Source: Polaribacter aestuariivivens
GTDB lineage: Bacteria; Bacteroidota; Bacteroidia; Flavobacteriales; Flavobacteriaceae
DNA length: 64,000 nt
Direction: 5' to 3'
Assembly (NCBI RefSeq): GCF_005885675.1
Contig: NZ_VANR01000003.1
Coordinates: 248,001 to 312,000 of the forward strand
Shown: positions 43,998 through 53,003 of the stretch, one piece after another
Position numbering within the stretch: the stretch's first letter is position 1
Layout of the letters: each line of letters begins with the position of its first letter
Translations under genes and position numbers: made by a program
Notes under the pieces: model-generated
The model's input: only the letters and a program-made list of their open reading frames with translations
What the model was told of the DNA's origin: nothing
Database searches by the model: none

Positions 43998-46280
43998 ATG
44001 GCAACAGAAAAAAAAACAGATTTTAAAAAATACGTAAAGTGGTTTTGGGGTATCATTTTAGGAGGTTTTGGACTTATACTATTACTATTTTTTATTGCTT
44101 CAGTTGGTGGTTTTGGCCCATTACCATCATTTGAAGAATTAGAAAACCCTCAAACAAATTTAGCTACAGAAGTTATTTCTATTGATGGCAAAACCATTGG
44201 AAAATACGCAACTGAAAATAGAACACCAATTCATTTTAGAGAATTACCAGACAACTTAGTAAAAGCATTAATTGCCACAGAAGACGAACGTTTTTACGAA
44301 CATACAGGTATTGATTTTAAAGGAACTGCAAGAGCGGTTTTGAAACCAGGTAGTGGTGGCGCAAGTACCATAACCCAGCAATTAGCGAAGAACTTATTTA
44401 CAAAAAGAGCTTCAAGTAACATTTTTAAAAGGGTATTACAAAAAGCAAAAGAGTGGATAGTTGCTGTAAAACTCGAGCGCCAATATACAAAGCAAGAAAT
44501 CATTGCGATGTATTTAAACACACAAGGCTTTTTATTTAATGCCTCAGGTATTCGTTCTGCAGCCAGAATTTATTTTGGTAAAGAAGCAAATGAATTAGAT
44601 TTACAAGAGTCAGCAATATTAGTTGCAATGTTAAAAAATCCTAGACAATTCAACCCAAATAGAGAAATTTCAAAAGGTAAATCTTTAACAAGAAGAAATG
44701 TTGTATTTGCACAAATGTATAAGAATGGTTTTATAACTAAGCAAGAAAAAGACTCACTTCAAAAATTACCATTAAAAATAAATTATACACCAGAAAGCCA
44801 TAACGAAGGTTATGCAACCTATTTTAGAGGTCACTTACAAAAAGTTATGCGCAAATGGGTACAAGAACATCCAAAACCAAATGGCGAAGAATATGATATT
44901 TTTAGAGACGGTTTAAAAATATACGTAACTATAGATTCTAGAATGCAACAATATGCAGAAGAAGCTGTAAACGAGCATATGGCAAACCTACAAAGTTTCT
45001 TTTTTAAAGAACAGAAGAAAAATAAAACGGCACCATTTTATGATATTGAAAAAAGCGATATCAACGCAATATTAGAAAGAGGAAAGAAAAACTCAGATCG
45101 TTATAAGCGCTTAAAATTAGCAGGTAAATCAGAAAAATACATCAACGAAGTTTTCAAGAAGAAAACAGAAATGAGTGTGTTTTCTCACAAAGGAGATATT
45201 GATACTATAATGTCTCCAATAGATTCTATCAGATATTACAAATATTTTTTACGTTCTGGATTACTATCTATAGAGCCACAATCTGGTCATATAAAAGCTT
45301 GGGTTGGTGGTGTAAACTATAAACATTTTAAATTTGATGCAGTAGAACAACAAAAAAGACAAGTAGGTTCTACTTTTAAGCCATTCGTTTATGCTACCGC
45401 AATTAATCAATTACGCATGTCTCCTTGCGACCAATTACCAAACATACCTTACACAATTCCTAAAGGAAAATACGGAATTCCAGAACCTTGGACACCAGAA
45501 AATTCCAATCAACAATATGGTGGAATGCTTACACTTAAAGATGGTTTAGCGGGTTCTGTAAACACAATTTCTGCTAGATTAATAGACATGGTAACACCAG
45601 AAAATGTAGTTCGTTTAGCAAAATCTGCAGGAATAAAATCCGATATTCCATCAAATCCTTCTATTGCATTAGGCGCAGTAGATTTATCATTACTAGAAAT
45701 GGTAAGTGCATATTCAACTTTCGCAAACAGAGGTTTGCGTGTAAGTCCAATGATTATTACAAGAATTGAAGATAAAAACGGAACCGTTTTAGAAGAATTT
45801 ACACCAGAAACAAAAGAGGTTCTTAGCGAAGAGTCTGCTTATGTAGTTTTAAACTTATTAGAAGGTGTTACACAATCTGGTTCAGGTGTTCGTTTAAGAT
45901 CTAATTATACTGGATATCCAAAAATAGTTACAGGTTTTCCTTATAATTTCGACAATGCAATTGCAGGTAAAACAGGAACCACACAAAACCAATCTGATGG
46001 TTGGTTTATGGGAATTGTACCAAATTTAGCAACAGGAGTTTGGACTGGAGGTGAAGATAGATCAACACACTTTCCAGGAATTGGTTACGGCCAAGGAGCA
46101 ACCATGTCTTTACCATCTTGGGCTTTATTCATGCAAAAATGTTATGCGGATAAAACTTTAGATATTAGTAAAGAAGATTTTGAAAAACCAGAAAATTTAT
46201 TCATTAATTTAAATTGTGGAGAAAGCAATAAAAAAGATGGAGAAAAAGAAGAACTTCCAGTAGAAGATACAGATTTTTAG
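43998..46280 (+). CDS. penicillin-binding protein 1A
   Basis: Class A penicillin-binding protein, 760 residues: cytoplasmic tail, membrane anchor (WFWGIILGGFGLILLLFFIA), glycosyltransferase (EDERFYEHTGIDF, GGASTITQQLAKN; about 75-250) and transpeptidase domain with S458-T-F-K461 (GSTFKPF), SVN and KTGTT. It polymerises glycan strands and cross-links peptides in the periplasm. The acidic C-terminus is short. It is co-transcribed with ricT and gldH, which suggests coordination of wall growth with the motility machinery. Confidence 0.95.
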   Translation: MATEKKTDFKKYVKWFWGIILGGFGLILLLFFIASVGGFGPLPSFEELENPQTNLATEVISIDGKTIGKYATENRTPIHFRELPDNLVKALIATEDERFYEHTGIDFKGTARAVLKPGSGGASTITQQLAKNLFTKRASSNIFKRVLQKAKEWIVAVKLERQYTKQEIIAMYLNTQGFLFNASGIRSAARIYFGKEANELDLQESAILVAMLKNPRQFNPNREISKGKSLTRRNVVFAQMYKNGFITKQEKDSLQKLPLKINYTPESHNEGYATYFRGHLQKVMRKWVQEHPKPNGEEYDIFRDGLKIYVTIDSRMQQYAEEAVNEHMANLQSFFFKEQKKNKTAPFYDIEKSDINAILERGKKNSDRYKRLKLAGKSEKYINEVFKKKTEMSVFSHKGDIDTIMSPIDSIRYYKYFLRSGLLSIEPQSGHIKAWVGGVNYKHFKFDAVEQQKRQVGSTFKPFVYATAINQLRMSPCDQLPNIPYTIPKGKYGIPEPWTPENSNQQYGGMLTLKDGLAGSVNTISARLIDMVTPENVVRLAKSAGIKSDIPSNPSIALGAVDLSLLEMVSAYSTFANRGLRVSPMIITRIEDKNGTVLEEFTPETKEVLSEESAYVVLNLLEGVTQSGSGVRLRSNYTGYPKIVTGFPYNFDNAIAGKTGTTQNQSDGWFMGIVPNLATGVWTGGEDRSTHFPGIGYGQGATMSLPSWALFMQKCYADKTLDISKEDFEKPENLFINLNCGESNKKDGEKEELPVEDTDF

Positions 46281-46353
46281 TGCTGAACTTGTTTCAGAAT
46301 CTCAATATAAAAAAGGTAAAATTTTATTTTAAAATCCTTAAAACACAAAATAT

Positions 46354-47055
46354 ATGATTAACAAAAAAGTAGAAAACGTTCAAGAAGCATTAAAAGGTGT
46401 TAAAAGTGGAATGACTTTAATGTTAGGTGGTTTTGGTTTGTGTGGAATTCCAGAAAATGCAATCTCAGAATTGGTAAGATTAAATGTAAAAGAAGTAACT
46501 TGTATTTCTAATAATGCAGGTGTAGATGATTTTGGTTTAGGGCTATTATTACAAGGAAAACAAATAAAAAAAATGATTTCTTCTTACGTTGGTGAAAATG
46601 ATGAATTTGAGCGTCAAATGTTATCAGGAGAATTAGAAGTAGAACTAACACCACAAGGTACATTAGCAGAAAAATGTAGGGCAGCTCAAGCAGGTTTTCC
46701 AGCATTTTACACACCTGCAGGTTATGGTACTGAAGTTGCAGAAGGAAAAGAAACCAGAGAGTTTGATGGTAAAATGTATGTATTAGAACCAGCATTTAAA
46801 GCTGATTTTGCATTTGTAAAAGCATGGAAAGGTGATGCAGCAGGAAATTTAATTTTTAAAGGAACCTCAAGAAACTTCAATCCTAATATGTGTGGTGCAG
46901 CAACAGTAACAGTTGCAGAAGTTGAAGAACTAGTAGAAGTTGGCGAGTTAGACCCAAATAATGTTCATATTCCTGGAATTTTTGTACAAAGAATTTTTCA
47001 AGGAAAAAACTACGAAAAAAGAATCGAACAACGAACTGTAAGACAAAAACAATAG
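46354..47055 (+). CDS. scoA: 3-oxoacid CoA-transferase subunit A
   Basis: Alpha subunit of a family I CoA transferase, 233 residues, moving CoA between succinyl-CoA and acetoacetate or a similar acid. Signature [13 protein letters not shown] near the N-terminus; also [14 protein letters not shown] and [15 protein letters not shown]. The B subunit follows after 2 bp. The substrate could differ from acetoacetate, but the sequence type matches the succinyl-CoA:3-ketoacid enzymes. Confidence 0.93.
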   Translation: MINKKVENVQEALKGVKSGMTLMLGGFGLCGIPENAISELVRLNVKEVTCISNNAGVDDFGLGLLLQGKQIKKMISSYVGENDEFERQMLSGELEVELTPQGTLAEKCRAAQAGFPAFYTPAGYGTEVAEGKETREFDGKMYVLEPAFKADFAFVKAWKGDAAGNLIFKGTSRNFNPNMCGAATVTVAEVEELVEVGELDPNNVHIPGIFVQRIFQGKNYEKRIEQRTVRQKQ

Positions 47056-47057
47056 TT

Positions 47058-47714
47058 ATGGCTTTAGATAAAAACGGAATTGCAAAAAGAATTGCACAAG
47101 AAGTTCAAGATGGTTTTTATGTAAATCTTGGAATTGGAATCCCAACGTTGGTTGCGAATTATGTTCGTGATGATATAGAAGTTGAATTTCAAAGTGAAAA
47201 TGGAGTTTTAGGAATGGGACCTTTTCCATTTGAAGGAGAAGAAGATGCAGATATTATTAATGCAGGAAAACAAACCATTACAACAATGCCAGGAGCAAGT
47301 TTTTTTGATTCTGCAACCAGTTTTTCAATGATTCGTGGTAAACATGTTGACCTTACAATTTTAGGAGCCATGGAAGTTGCTGAAAATGGAGATATTGCCA
47401 ACTGGAAAATTCCAGGAAAAATGGTGAAAGGAATGGGAGGTGCTATGGATTTAGTAGCCTCTGCAGAAAATATTATTGTGGCAATGATGCACACAAACAA
47501 ACATGGCGAATCTAAAATACTAAAAAAATGTTCTTTACCATTAACTGGTGTTGGATGCGTTACAAAAGTAGTTACAAACTTGGCAGTATTAGAAGTTAAA
47601 GACAATGCTTTTTATTTACTAGAAAGAGCTCCAGGTGTTTCCGTAGAAGAAATTCAAAATGCTACAGAAGGTAATTTAATTGTAAACAGGCAAATACCAG
47701 AAATGGATATTTAA
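47058..47714 (+). CDS. scoB: 3-oxoacid CoA-transferase subunit B
   Basis: Beta subunit, 218 residues, carrying the catalytic glutamate E47 in the family motif SENGVLGMGP. Other conserved parts are YVNLGIGIPTLVANYV, MIRGKHVDLTILGAMEV and KGMGGAMDLV. It forms the active enzyme with subunit A and is followed after 1 bp by a small membrane-protein gene. Probably used in ketone-body, branched-chain or aromatic catabolism. Confidence 0.94.
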   Translation: MALDKNGIAKRIAQEVQDGFYVNLGIGIPTLVANYVRDDIEVEFQSENGVLGMGPFPFEGEEDADIINAGKQTITTMPGASFFDSATSFSMIRGKHVDLTILGAMEVAENGDIANWKIPGKMVKGMGGAMDLVASAENIIVAMMHTNKHGESKILKKCSLPLTGVGCVTKVVTNLAVLEVKDNAFYLLERAPGVSVEEIQNATEGNLIVNRQIPEMDI

Positions 47715-47715
47715 A

Positions 47716-47937
47716 ATGAAACATATAGTTCCTTTTCTATTTCCTATCCTTATTATCTTATTTGGATTAATTATTTACAAAATATTGGGGTATGAGCCTA
47801 ATGTTTATACCATATTAATAAATATTGGTTTGGCTTATATTCTATCGCCAAAAATTAAAATAATTCAAAAACAAAATGAAGAAGAAGAACAAATAAAATG
47901 GTTGTTTTTTAAAAAAGTAATCAACAAACAAATCTAA
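47716..47937 (+). CDS. small two-helix membrane protein
   Basis: A 73-residue protein with two hydrophobic stretches (IVPFLFPILIILFGLIIYKIL and VYTILINIGLAYILSP) and a charged tail (KQNEEEEQIKWLFFKK). It starts 1 bp after scoB, so it is probably translated from the same mRNA. Family not recognised. Confidence 0.6.
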   Translation: MKHIVPFLFPILIILFGLIIYKILGYEPNVYTILINIGLAYILSPKIKIIQKQNEEEEQIKWLFFKKVINKQI

Positions 47938-47982
47938 AAAAAAGAGTATTCATTCACTTTTTAAAAATAAGAAAAGGTTTTT

Positions 47983-48744
47983 ATGAAAATAATATCATAC
48001 AATGTAAACGGAATTAGAGCAGCACTAAAAAAAGGATTTTTAGACTGGTTAGAGGCTGCAAATCCAGATGTAATTTGTATTCAAGAAACCAAAGCACAAA
48101 AAGAGCAATTAGACTTAACAGTTTTTGAAAACGCTGGTTATAAGCATCAATATTGGTATTCTGCACAAAAAAAAGGATACTCAGGTGTAGCCATTTTATG
48201 TAAAAAAAAACCAAATAAAATTGTTTACGGAACAGGAATAGAAACTATGGATTTCGAAGGTAGAAATCTTCGAGTAGATTTTCATGAAGTTTCTATTATG
48301 AGCATGTATTTACCTTCAGGAACAAATTTAGCAAGATTAGATTTTAAGCTAAATTATATGGATGAGCTACAAGAATACATCAATAATTTAAAACAAGAAA
48401 TTCCGAATTTAGTTATTTGTGGCGATTATAATATCTGTCATGAAGAAATTGATATTCACAACCCAAAAATGAAAGGTGTATCTGGTTTTTTACCAGTAGA
48501 AAGAACTTGGATTGGTAATTTTATTGATAGTGGTTTTATTGATAGTTTCAGGTACTTAAATCAAGATGTTCAACAATTTTCTTGGTGGAGTTACAGAGCA
48601 AATGCAAGAGCAAATAATAAAGGTTGGCGTTTAGATTATGCTATGGTTTCAGAGCCTTTAAAAAACAACATTTCTAGGGCTTATATTCTACAAGAAGCAA
48701 AACATTCAGATCATTGTCCTATTGCAGTAGAACTAAAATTTTAG
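47983..48744 (+). CDS. xth: exodeoxyribonuclease III
   Basis: DNA-repair enzyme (AP endonuclease and 3'-5' exonuclease), 253 residues. The endonuclease/exonuclease/phosphatase motifs are intact: SYNVNGIRAALKKGF, CIQETKAQ (metal-binding Glu), VICGDYNICHEEIDIHNP (catalytic Asp and Asn), WRLDYAMVS and the terminal SDHCPIAVEL with catalytic His. It appears to be independently expressed. Confidence 0.96.
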   Translation: MKIISYNVNGIRAALKKGFLDWLEAANPDVICIQETKAQKEQLDLTVFENAGYKHQYWYSAQKKGYSGVAILCKKKPNKIVYGTGIETMDFEGRNLRVDFHEVSIMSMYLPSGTNLARLDFKLNYMDELQEYINNLKQEIPNLVICGDYNICHEEIDIHNPKMKGVSGFLPVERTWIGNFIDSGFIDSFRYLNQDVQQFSWWSYRANARANNKGWRLDYAMVSEPLKNNISRAYILQEAKHSDHCPIAVELKF

Positions 48745-48755
48745 CATCTAAATAG

Positions 48756-48776
48756 CTGTTTGAGTGTAGTTGAAAT
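48756..48776. repeat. decayed GTCGAAA-family repeat
   Basis: CTGTTTGAGTGTAGTTGAAAT aligns by eye with CTTTGAGCGCAGTCGAAAG of the copy near 23577 but has several substitutions. It lies between xth and the lytic transglycosylase gene. Confidence 0.3.
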
Positions 48777-48789
48777 ATAAATTATAATA

Positions 48790-50058
48790 ATGAAAAAAAT
48801 CCTCCTAATATTTCTTTTTACATCAAGTGTTTTAGCACAAACACAAAAAGATTCTATACCTCAAAAAATCACAAAAGCTGATTTATTTTCAGATTATGAT
48901 ATCGCTTTGATAGATAGTCTTTTAATGGATTCTAAATACAAATCACCTTTATATGAAACAGCAACTTATATAATTGATGATGCTGAAGATAAAGATGTAT
49001 CTAACATAACATTATCCTCAGAAGTATTAAAAGAAAGATTGCGTAAAATTGATGCAAAAACACCATTTCATTTAGCCTACAATCCAGCATTAGAAACAGT
49101 AATAAAATCCTATTTAAAATATCGAAAAAGGTATTATCCAACCTTAATGGCAAAAGCCGAATATTATTTTCCAATGTTTGAGAAATATTTAGATCAATAC
49201 GATATTCCTTTGGAAATGAAATATTTAGCAATTGTAGAATCTGCACTAGATCCTACAGCAAAATCACGAGTTGGAGCAACAGGTTTGTGGCAATTTATGT
49301 ACACAACAGGCATTCAATACAAATTAAAAGTAAGCTCTTATGTAGATGAGCGTCAAGATCCACTAAAAGCAACCATAGCAGCTTGCCAATACTTATCAGA
49401 TTTATATTCTATTTTTGGTGATTGGGATTTGGCTTTAGCAGCATATAACTCAGGACCAGGAAACGTTTCTAAAGCCATAAAACGATCTGGAGGTTATAGG
49501 AATTATTGGAATATTCGTCCGTTTTTACCAAGAGAAACTGCAAGTTATGTACCAGCTTTTTATGCAACTATGTATTTATTTGAATATCAAAAAGAACATG
49601 AATTAATTGCAGATGCACCACAAATTCGCCATTTTGAAACAGATACTATTCACGTAAAAAAAACCATTTCTTTTGATCAAATTTCCGAAACTACAGGCAT
49701 TAGTTCAGAGTTAATTCAACTGCTAAATCCATCATATAAGTTAGATATTATACCTTACATTGAAGGAAAAAATTACACAGTTACATTACCAAGAAAAAAT
49801 ACCCTTCAATTTTTAGAAAACGAACAAGCTATTTATGCATTAGCAGAAGCAGATGCTGCTAAAAGAGAAAAACCATTACCAAAATATTTTGAGATGGATA
49901 AAAGAATCCGTTACAAAGTAAAAAGTGGAGATTTTTTAGGCAAAATTGCCAATAAATTTGGAGTAAGAGTAAGTGATATAAAACGTTGGAATCGTTTAAA
50001 AACAAGTAGGTTAAAAATTGGGCAAAGGTTAAGCATATACCCAAAAAACTATAAATAA
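48790..50058 (+). CDS. LysM lytic transglycosylase (MltD-like)
   Basis: Secreted peptidoglycan-cleaving enzyme of 422 residues. Signal peptide 1-17 (ending SVLA). The SLT domain (about 115-290) has the catalytic glutamate in LAIVESALDP, then VGATGLWQFMYTTGI and AAYNSGPGNVSKAI. A central linker is followed by a C-terminal LysM domain (RYKVKSGDFLGKIANKFGV, about 375-420) that binds the glycan. Domain order matches MltD. It should make non-hydrolytic cuts in the wall during growth. Confidence 0.93.
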   Translation: MKKILLIFLFTSSVLAQTQKDSIPQKITKADLFSDYDIALIDSLLMDSKYKSPLYETATYIIDDAEDKDVSNITLSSEVLKERLRKIDAKTPFHLAYNPALETVIKSYLKYRKRYYPTLMAKAEYYFPMFEKYLDQYDIPLEMKYLAIVESALDPTAKSRVGATGLWQFMYTTGIQYKLKVSSYVDERQDPLKATIAACQYLSDLYSIFGDWDLALAAYNSGPGNVSKAIKRSGGYRNYWNIRPFLPRETASYVPAFYATMYLFEYQKEHELIADAPQIRHFETDTIHVKKTISFDQISETTGISSELIQLLNPSYKLDIIPYIEGKNYTVTLPRKNTLQFLENEQAIYALAEADAAKREKPLPKYFEMDKRIRYKVKSGDFLGKIANKFGVRVSDIKRWNRLKTSRLKIGQRLSIYPKNYK

Positions 50059-50081
50059 TTTGCCTAAAATAATAATAAGAA

Positions 50082-50188
50082 TTACTCATTAAAGTGTTCC
50101 ATACAAGTCATTATAAAAAAAATGAGTAACTTTCTTTTCTCAAATAAAAAAATGGAACAATATTTGGTATATTAAACCTGATACCAAA
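50082..50188. other. cluster of interleaved inverted repeats
   Basis: Three perfect inverted repeats lie in the leader of the DUF4837 gene: TTACTCATT (50082-50090)/AATGAGTAA (50121-50129), TGTTCCAT (50095-50102)/ATGGAACA (50152-50159), and TTTGGTAT (50163-50170)/ATACCAAA (50181-50188). The first two are interleaved, which would give a pseudoknot if transcribed. In AT-rich DNA some such pairs arise by chance. Confidence 0.3.
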
Positions 50189-50209
50189 CAAAAAATATAA
50201 AAAATAATT

Positions 50210-51193
50210 ATGAAAAACGTATTTTCAATATGTATTATAGCAATGTTATTATTTTCTTGTACAGGAAATGATAAATTTGTTTTAAGAGGTTCTATAGGTA
50301 AGGTAAATAAAGTAATGGTGGTAACCAAAGCTAGTGATTGGAATGGAGATTTAGGAAAAGAAATAAGAAACTCTTTTGGCGAACTAATGATAGGTTTACC
50401 ACAACCAGAACCAATTTTATCAGTATCTCAAATTGCACCAAATGGTTTTGGAAGCATGATGAAGGTAACACGCAATGTTTTAGTAATTGGTGAAAGCAGT
50501 CAAGAAAAATTTTATATAAAAAAGAATGTTTACGCACAACCACAAACTATTATTTATGTTTACGGAACTGATGATGAAAGCGTAATCAAAATGTTTAAAA
50601 AACACGAGCAAGAAATTATTGATGCGTACATAGAGTCTGATATAAAAATGACGCAAAGTATTTTTAAACAGAGGGAAATTGACAATGCAAACTACAAAAC
50701 CTTAACCAATTTAGGTATATCTCTTATAATTCCAGACAATTTTAAAACTGTAGATGATACAGGTGAATTTTTATGGTTAAGACAACATTTAACAAGTGGT
50801 ATTGCAAAAACAGGAAGTAATAATATTTTGGTGTATGCAATTCCTTTAAAAGACGAAGATAAAGTTGCTGAAAATATTGTAGCTGTAAGAGATAGTATTG
50901 GTGAAAAATACATACCTGGTTCAGACCAAGAAACAATGCATATGATAACGGAAGAAGCATATACACCATTTACGTCTGAAACCAAATTAGCAGGTAAAAA
51001 AGCCTATGAAACTAGAGGGAAATGGGAAGTTAAAAACGATTTTATGGCTGGTCCATTTTTAAATTACTCTGTAATTGATAAAAAAAATAATAGAGTTATT
51101 GTTTTTGAAGGTTTCACTTATGCTCCTTCCGTAAACAAAAGAGCTTTTTTGTTTGAATTAGAGGCAATTGGAAAATCATTAAAAATTAAATAA
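50210..51193 (+). CDS. DUF4837 family lipoprotein
   Basis: Lipoprotein of 327 residues; lipobox LFSC with C17. The pattern LRGSIGKVNKVMVVTKASDWNGDLGKEI and the later GKWEVKNDFMAGPFLNYSV identify DUF4837, a Bacteroidota family of unknown function. The body is mixed alpha/beta with no recognisable catalytic motif. It is the only gene between an unusual leader with inverted repeats and a strong terminator. Confidence 0.82.
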   Translation: MKNVFSICIIAMLLFSCTGNDKFVLRGSIGKVNKVMVVTKASDWNGDLGKEIRNSFGELMIGLPQPEPILSVSQIAPNGFGSMMKVTRNVLVIGESSQEKFYIKKNVYAQPQTIIYVYGTDDESVIKMFKKHEQEIIDAYIESDIKMTQSIFKQREIDNANYKTLTNLGISLIIPDNFKTVDDTGEFLWLRQHLTSGIAKTGSNNILVYAIPLKDEDKVAENIVAVRDSIGEKYIPGSDQETMHMITEEAYTPFTSETKLAGKKAYETRGKWEVKNDFMAGPFLNYSVIDKKNNRVIVFEGFTYAPSVNKRAFLFELEAIGKSLKIK

Positions 51194-51218
51194 TTCAATT
51201 TTTAATTAAAAATATTTA

Positions 51219-51251
51219 AAACTCAAAAGTTTCACTTTTGAGTTTTTTTTT
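51219..51251 (+). terminator. terminator after DUF4837 gene
   Basis: 11-bp stem AAACTCAAAAG/CTTTTGAGTTT with a five-base loop and a long T tract. Confidence 0.85.
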
Positions 51252-51282
51252 GTAACCTGTTTATATTCAAAAACTTATTTGC

Positions 51283-51290
51283 TATATTTG
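51283..51290 (+). promoter_or_regulatory. -7 element before DUF1761 gene
   Basis: TATATTTG matches TAnnTTTG exactly, about 25 bases before the start codon. No TTG is seen at the usual upstream distance. Confidence 0.4.
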
Positions 51291-51315
51291 GTATTCAACC
51301 AAAAACTTTTTTATC

Positions 51316-51813
51316 ATGGAAATGAACTTTTACATCTTTTTTTTAGCAGCACTAGTGCCAATGATTGTTGGTTTTATCTGGTATGGACCATTATTTGGAA
51401 ATGCATGGATGCAGCAAATGGGTTTCACCAAAGAATCTTTGGAAGGAACAAACATGGTTAAAACCCTCATTATTTCTTACATTTTAAGTGTTTTAATTGC
51501 TTTTGCATTAATGCCAATGGTAATTCACCAAATGGGCGTATACTCTACTTTAGCAGGAGATCCTGGTTTTAACGAACAAACAGGTGAAGCGTATTCTTAT
51601 TTCGAAAACTTTGTGGCAACATACAGTGATCGTTTCAGAACTTTTAAACATGGAGCTTTTCACGGTGTTTTGTTTGGAGTTTTTTTAATAATGCCAATAC
51701 TAGGTATTCAAGCATTGTTTGAGAAAAAATCTTTTAAATACATAGCAATAAATGCAGGTTATTGGATTGCAACCTTAGCAATTATGGGAGGCATTATTTG
51801 TCAATGGATGTAA
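51316..51813 (+). CDS. DUF1761 family membrane protein
   Basis: Inner-membrane protein of 165 residues with four hydrophobic helices. The first (FFLAALVPMIVGFIWYGPLFG) carries the WYGPLFG motif of DUF1761; others lie at about 48-68, 112-132 and 143-163. Conserved small residues and HGAFHGVLFG are family-like. The function is unknown. It ends before a bidirectional terminator shared with trpS. Confidence 0.82.
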   Translation: MEMNFYIFFLAALVPMIVGFIWYGPLFGNAWMQQMGFTKESLEGTNMVKTLIISYILSVLIAFALMPMVIHQMGVYSTLAGDPGFNEQTGEAYSYFENFVATYSDRFRTFKHGAFHGVLFGVFLIMPILGIQALFEKKSFKYIAINAGYWIATLAIMGGIICQWM

Positions 51814-51825
51814 TTATTAACAATT

Positions 51826-51865
51826 AAAAAAACCTCGTTTTTATATTTAAAAACGAGGTTTTTTT
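51826..51865. terminator. bidirectional terminator
   Basis: 18-bp perfect stem with core AACCTCGTTTTTA/TAAAAACGAGGTT, a four-base loop and A/T runs on both sides, between two convergent genes. Confidence 0.87.
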
Positions 51866-51888
51866 CTTAACTAAATTAAGGAAGTATT

Positions 51889-52857
51889 TTAATATCCTAT
51901 TTTTTCTCTCACTCTTTTTAAAACATCATTAGCAACAGTTTTTGCTTTTTCTGCTCCAATACTTAAGGCATTATCAATTTCATTTTTATTTTCCATATAA
52001 TGATGGTATTTAGCTCTAACGTCTGCAAATTTTTCTAAAATGAGCTCATATAAAGCTTGTTTTGCATGACCATACCCATAATTTCCACCTTCATAGTTGG
52101 CTCTCATTTCAGCAATTTGGGTCTCAGAAGCTAGTAGTTTGTAAATTGCAAAAACATTGTCTGTATCTGGGTTTTTCTTATCTTCTAAAGCTAAACTATC
52201 AGTTTTTATACTCATAATTTGTTTGCGTAATTTTTTATCTGATAAAAAAATATTGATGGTATTATTTCTAGATTTGCTCATTTTTTCTCCATCAATTCCA
52301 GGAACTAATTTTGTGTGTTCTTGAATTTTTGCTTTTGGTAAAACCAAAGTGTCTCCAACAACATTGTTAAATCTACCAGCAACATCTCTAGTAATTTCTA
52401 AATGTTGTAACTGATCTTTTCCAACAGGAACAATTTCTGCATCGTACAATAAAATATCAGCTGCCATTAGCATTGGGTAAGTAAACAAACCAGCATTTAC
52501 ATCACTCAATCTATCAGATTTATCTTTAAAACTGTGTGCCAAAGTTAAACGCTGAAAAGGAAAATAACAGCTTAAATACCATGTTAATTCTGCAGTTTGT
52601 GGGATATCACTTTGTCTGTAAAAAATGGTTTTAGAAATGTCTAATCCACAAGCAAGCCATGTTGCAGCAGTACTGTAAGTGTTTTCACGAAGTTCTTTTC
52701 CGTCTTTAATTTGAGTTAAAGAGTGCATATCAGCAATAAATAAAAACGCCTCATTTTTTGGGTCATTTGCCATTTCTATCGCTGGTAAAATTGCGCCTAA
52801 TAAATTTCCTAAATGTGGTGTTCCAGTACTTTGTACGCCTGTTAAAATTCTTGACAT
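51889..52857 (-). CDS. trpS: tryptophanyl-tRNA synthetase
   Basis: Class I aminoacyl-tRNA synthetase for tryptophan, 322 residues, usual length. HIGH counterpart GTPHLGNLLGAI and KMSKSRNN motif are both intact; the tryptophan-pocket region includes VGKDQLQHLEITRDVAGRFN. It stands alone on the reverse strand. Confidence 0.97.
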   Translation of the reverse strand: MSRILTGVQSTGTPHLGNLLGAILPAIEMANDPKNEAFLFIADMHSLTQIKDGKELRENTYSTAATWLACGLDISKTIFYRQSDIPQTAELTWYLSCYFPFQRLTLAHSFKDKSDRLSDVNAGLFTYPMLMAADILLYDAEIVPVGKDQLQHLEITRDVAGRFNNVVGDTLVLPKAKIQEHTKLVPGIDGEKMSKSRNNTINIFLSDKKLRKQIMSIKTDSLALEDKKNPDTDNVFAIYKLLASETQIAEMRANYEGGNYGYGHAKQALYELILEKFADVRAKYHHYMENKNEIDNALSIGAEKAKTVANDVLKRVREKIGY

Positions 52858-52962
52858 TAATTTCTTTTTTTATTTTTTTACTTAAAAGAGATATCTATAA
52901 ATGCTCTGTAAGCGCAAAAATAAGGTTTTGAATAGAAAAATCAATAAACAAAAAGATATTAG

Positions 52963-52970
52963 TACTTTTG
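52963..52970 (+). promoter_or_regulatory. -7 element before acyltransferase gene
   Basis: TACTTTTG matches TAnnTTTG. The last three bases are the TTG that would otherwise be the most upstream start codon, so that TTG is probably promoter rather than coding sequence. Confidence 0.4.
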
Positions 52971-53003
52971 CCCACATATTACTTTAAAACTTTAATAGAT
53001 TCT

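Noticed and set aside
47189..47605. Antisense open frame of 138 codons opposite scoB
   Set aside because: Mirror of a conserved enzyme gene; composition follows from codon use on the other strand.
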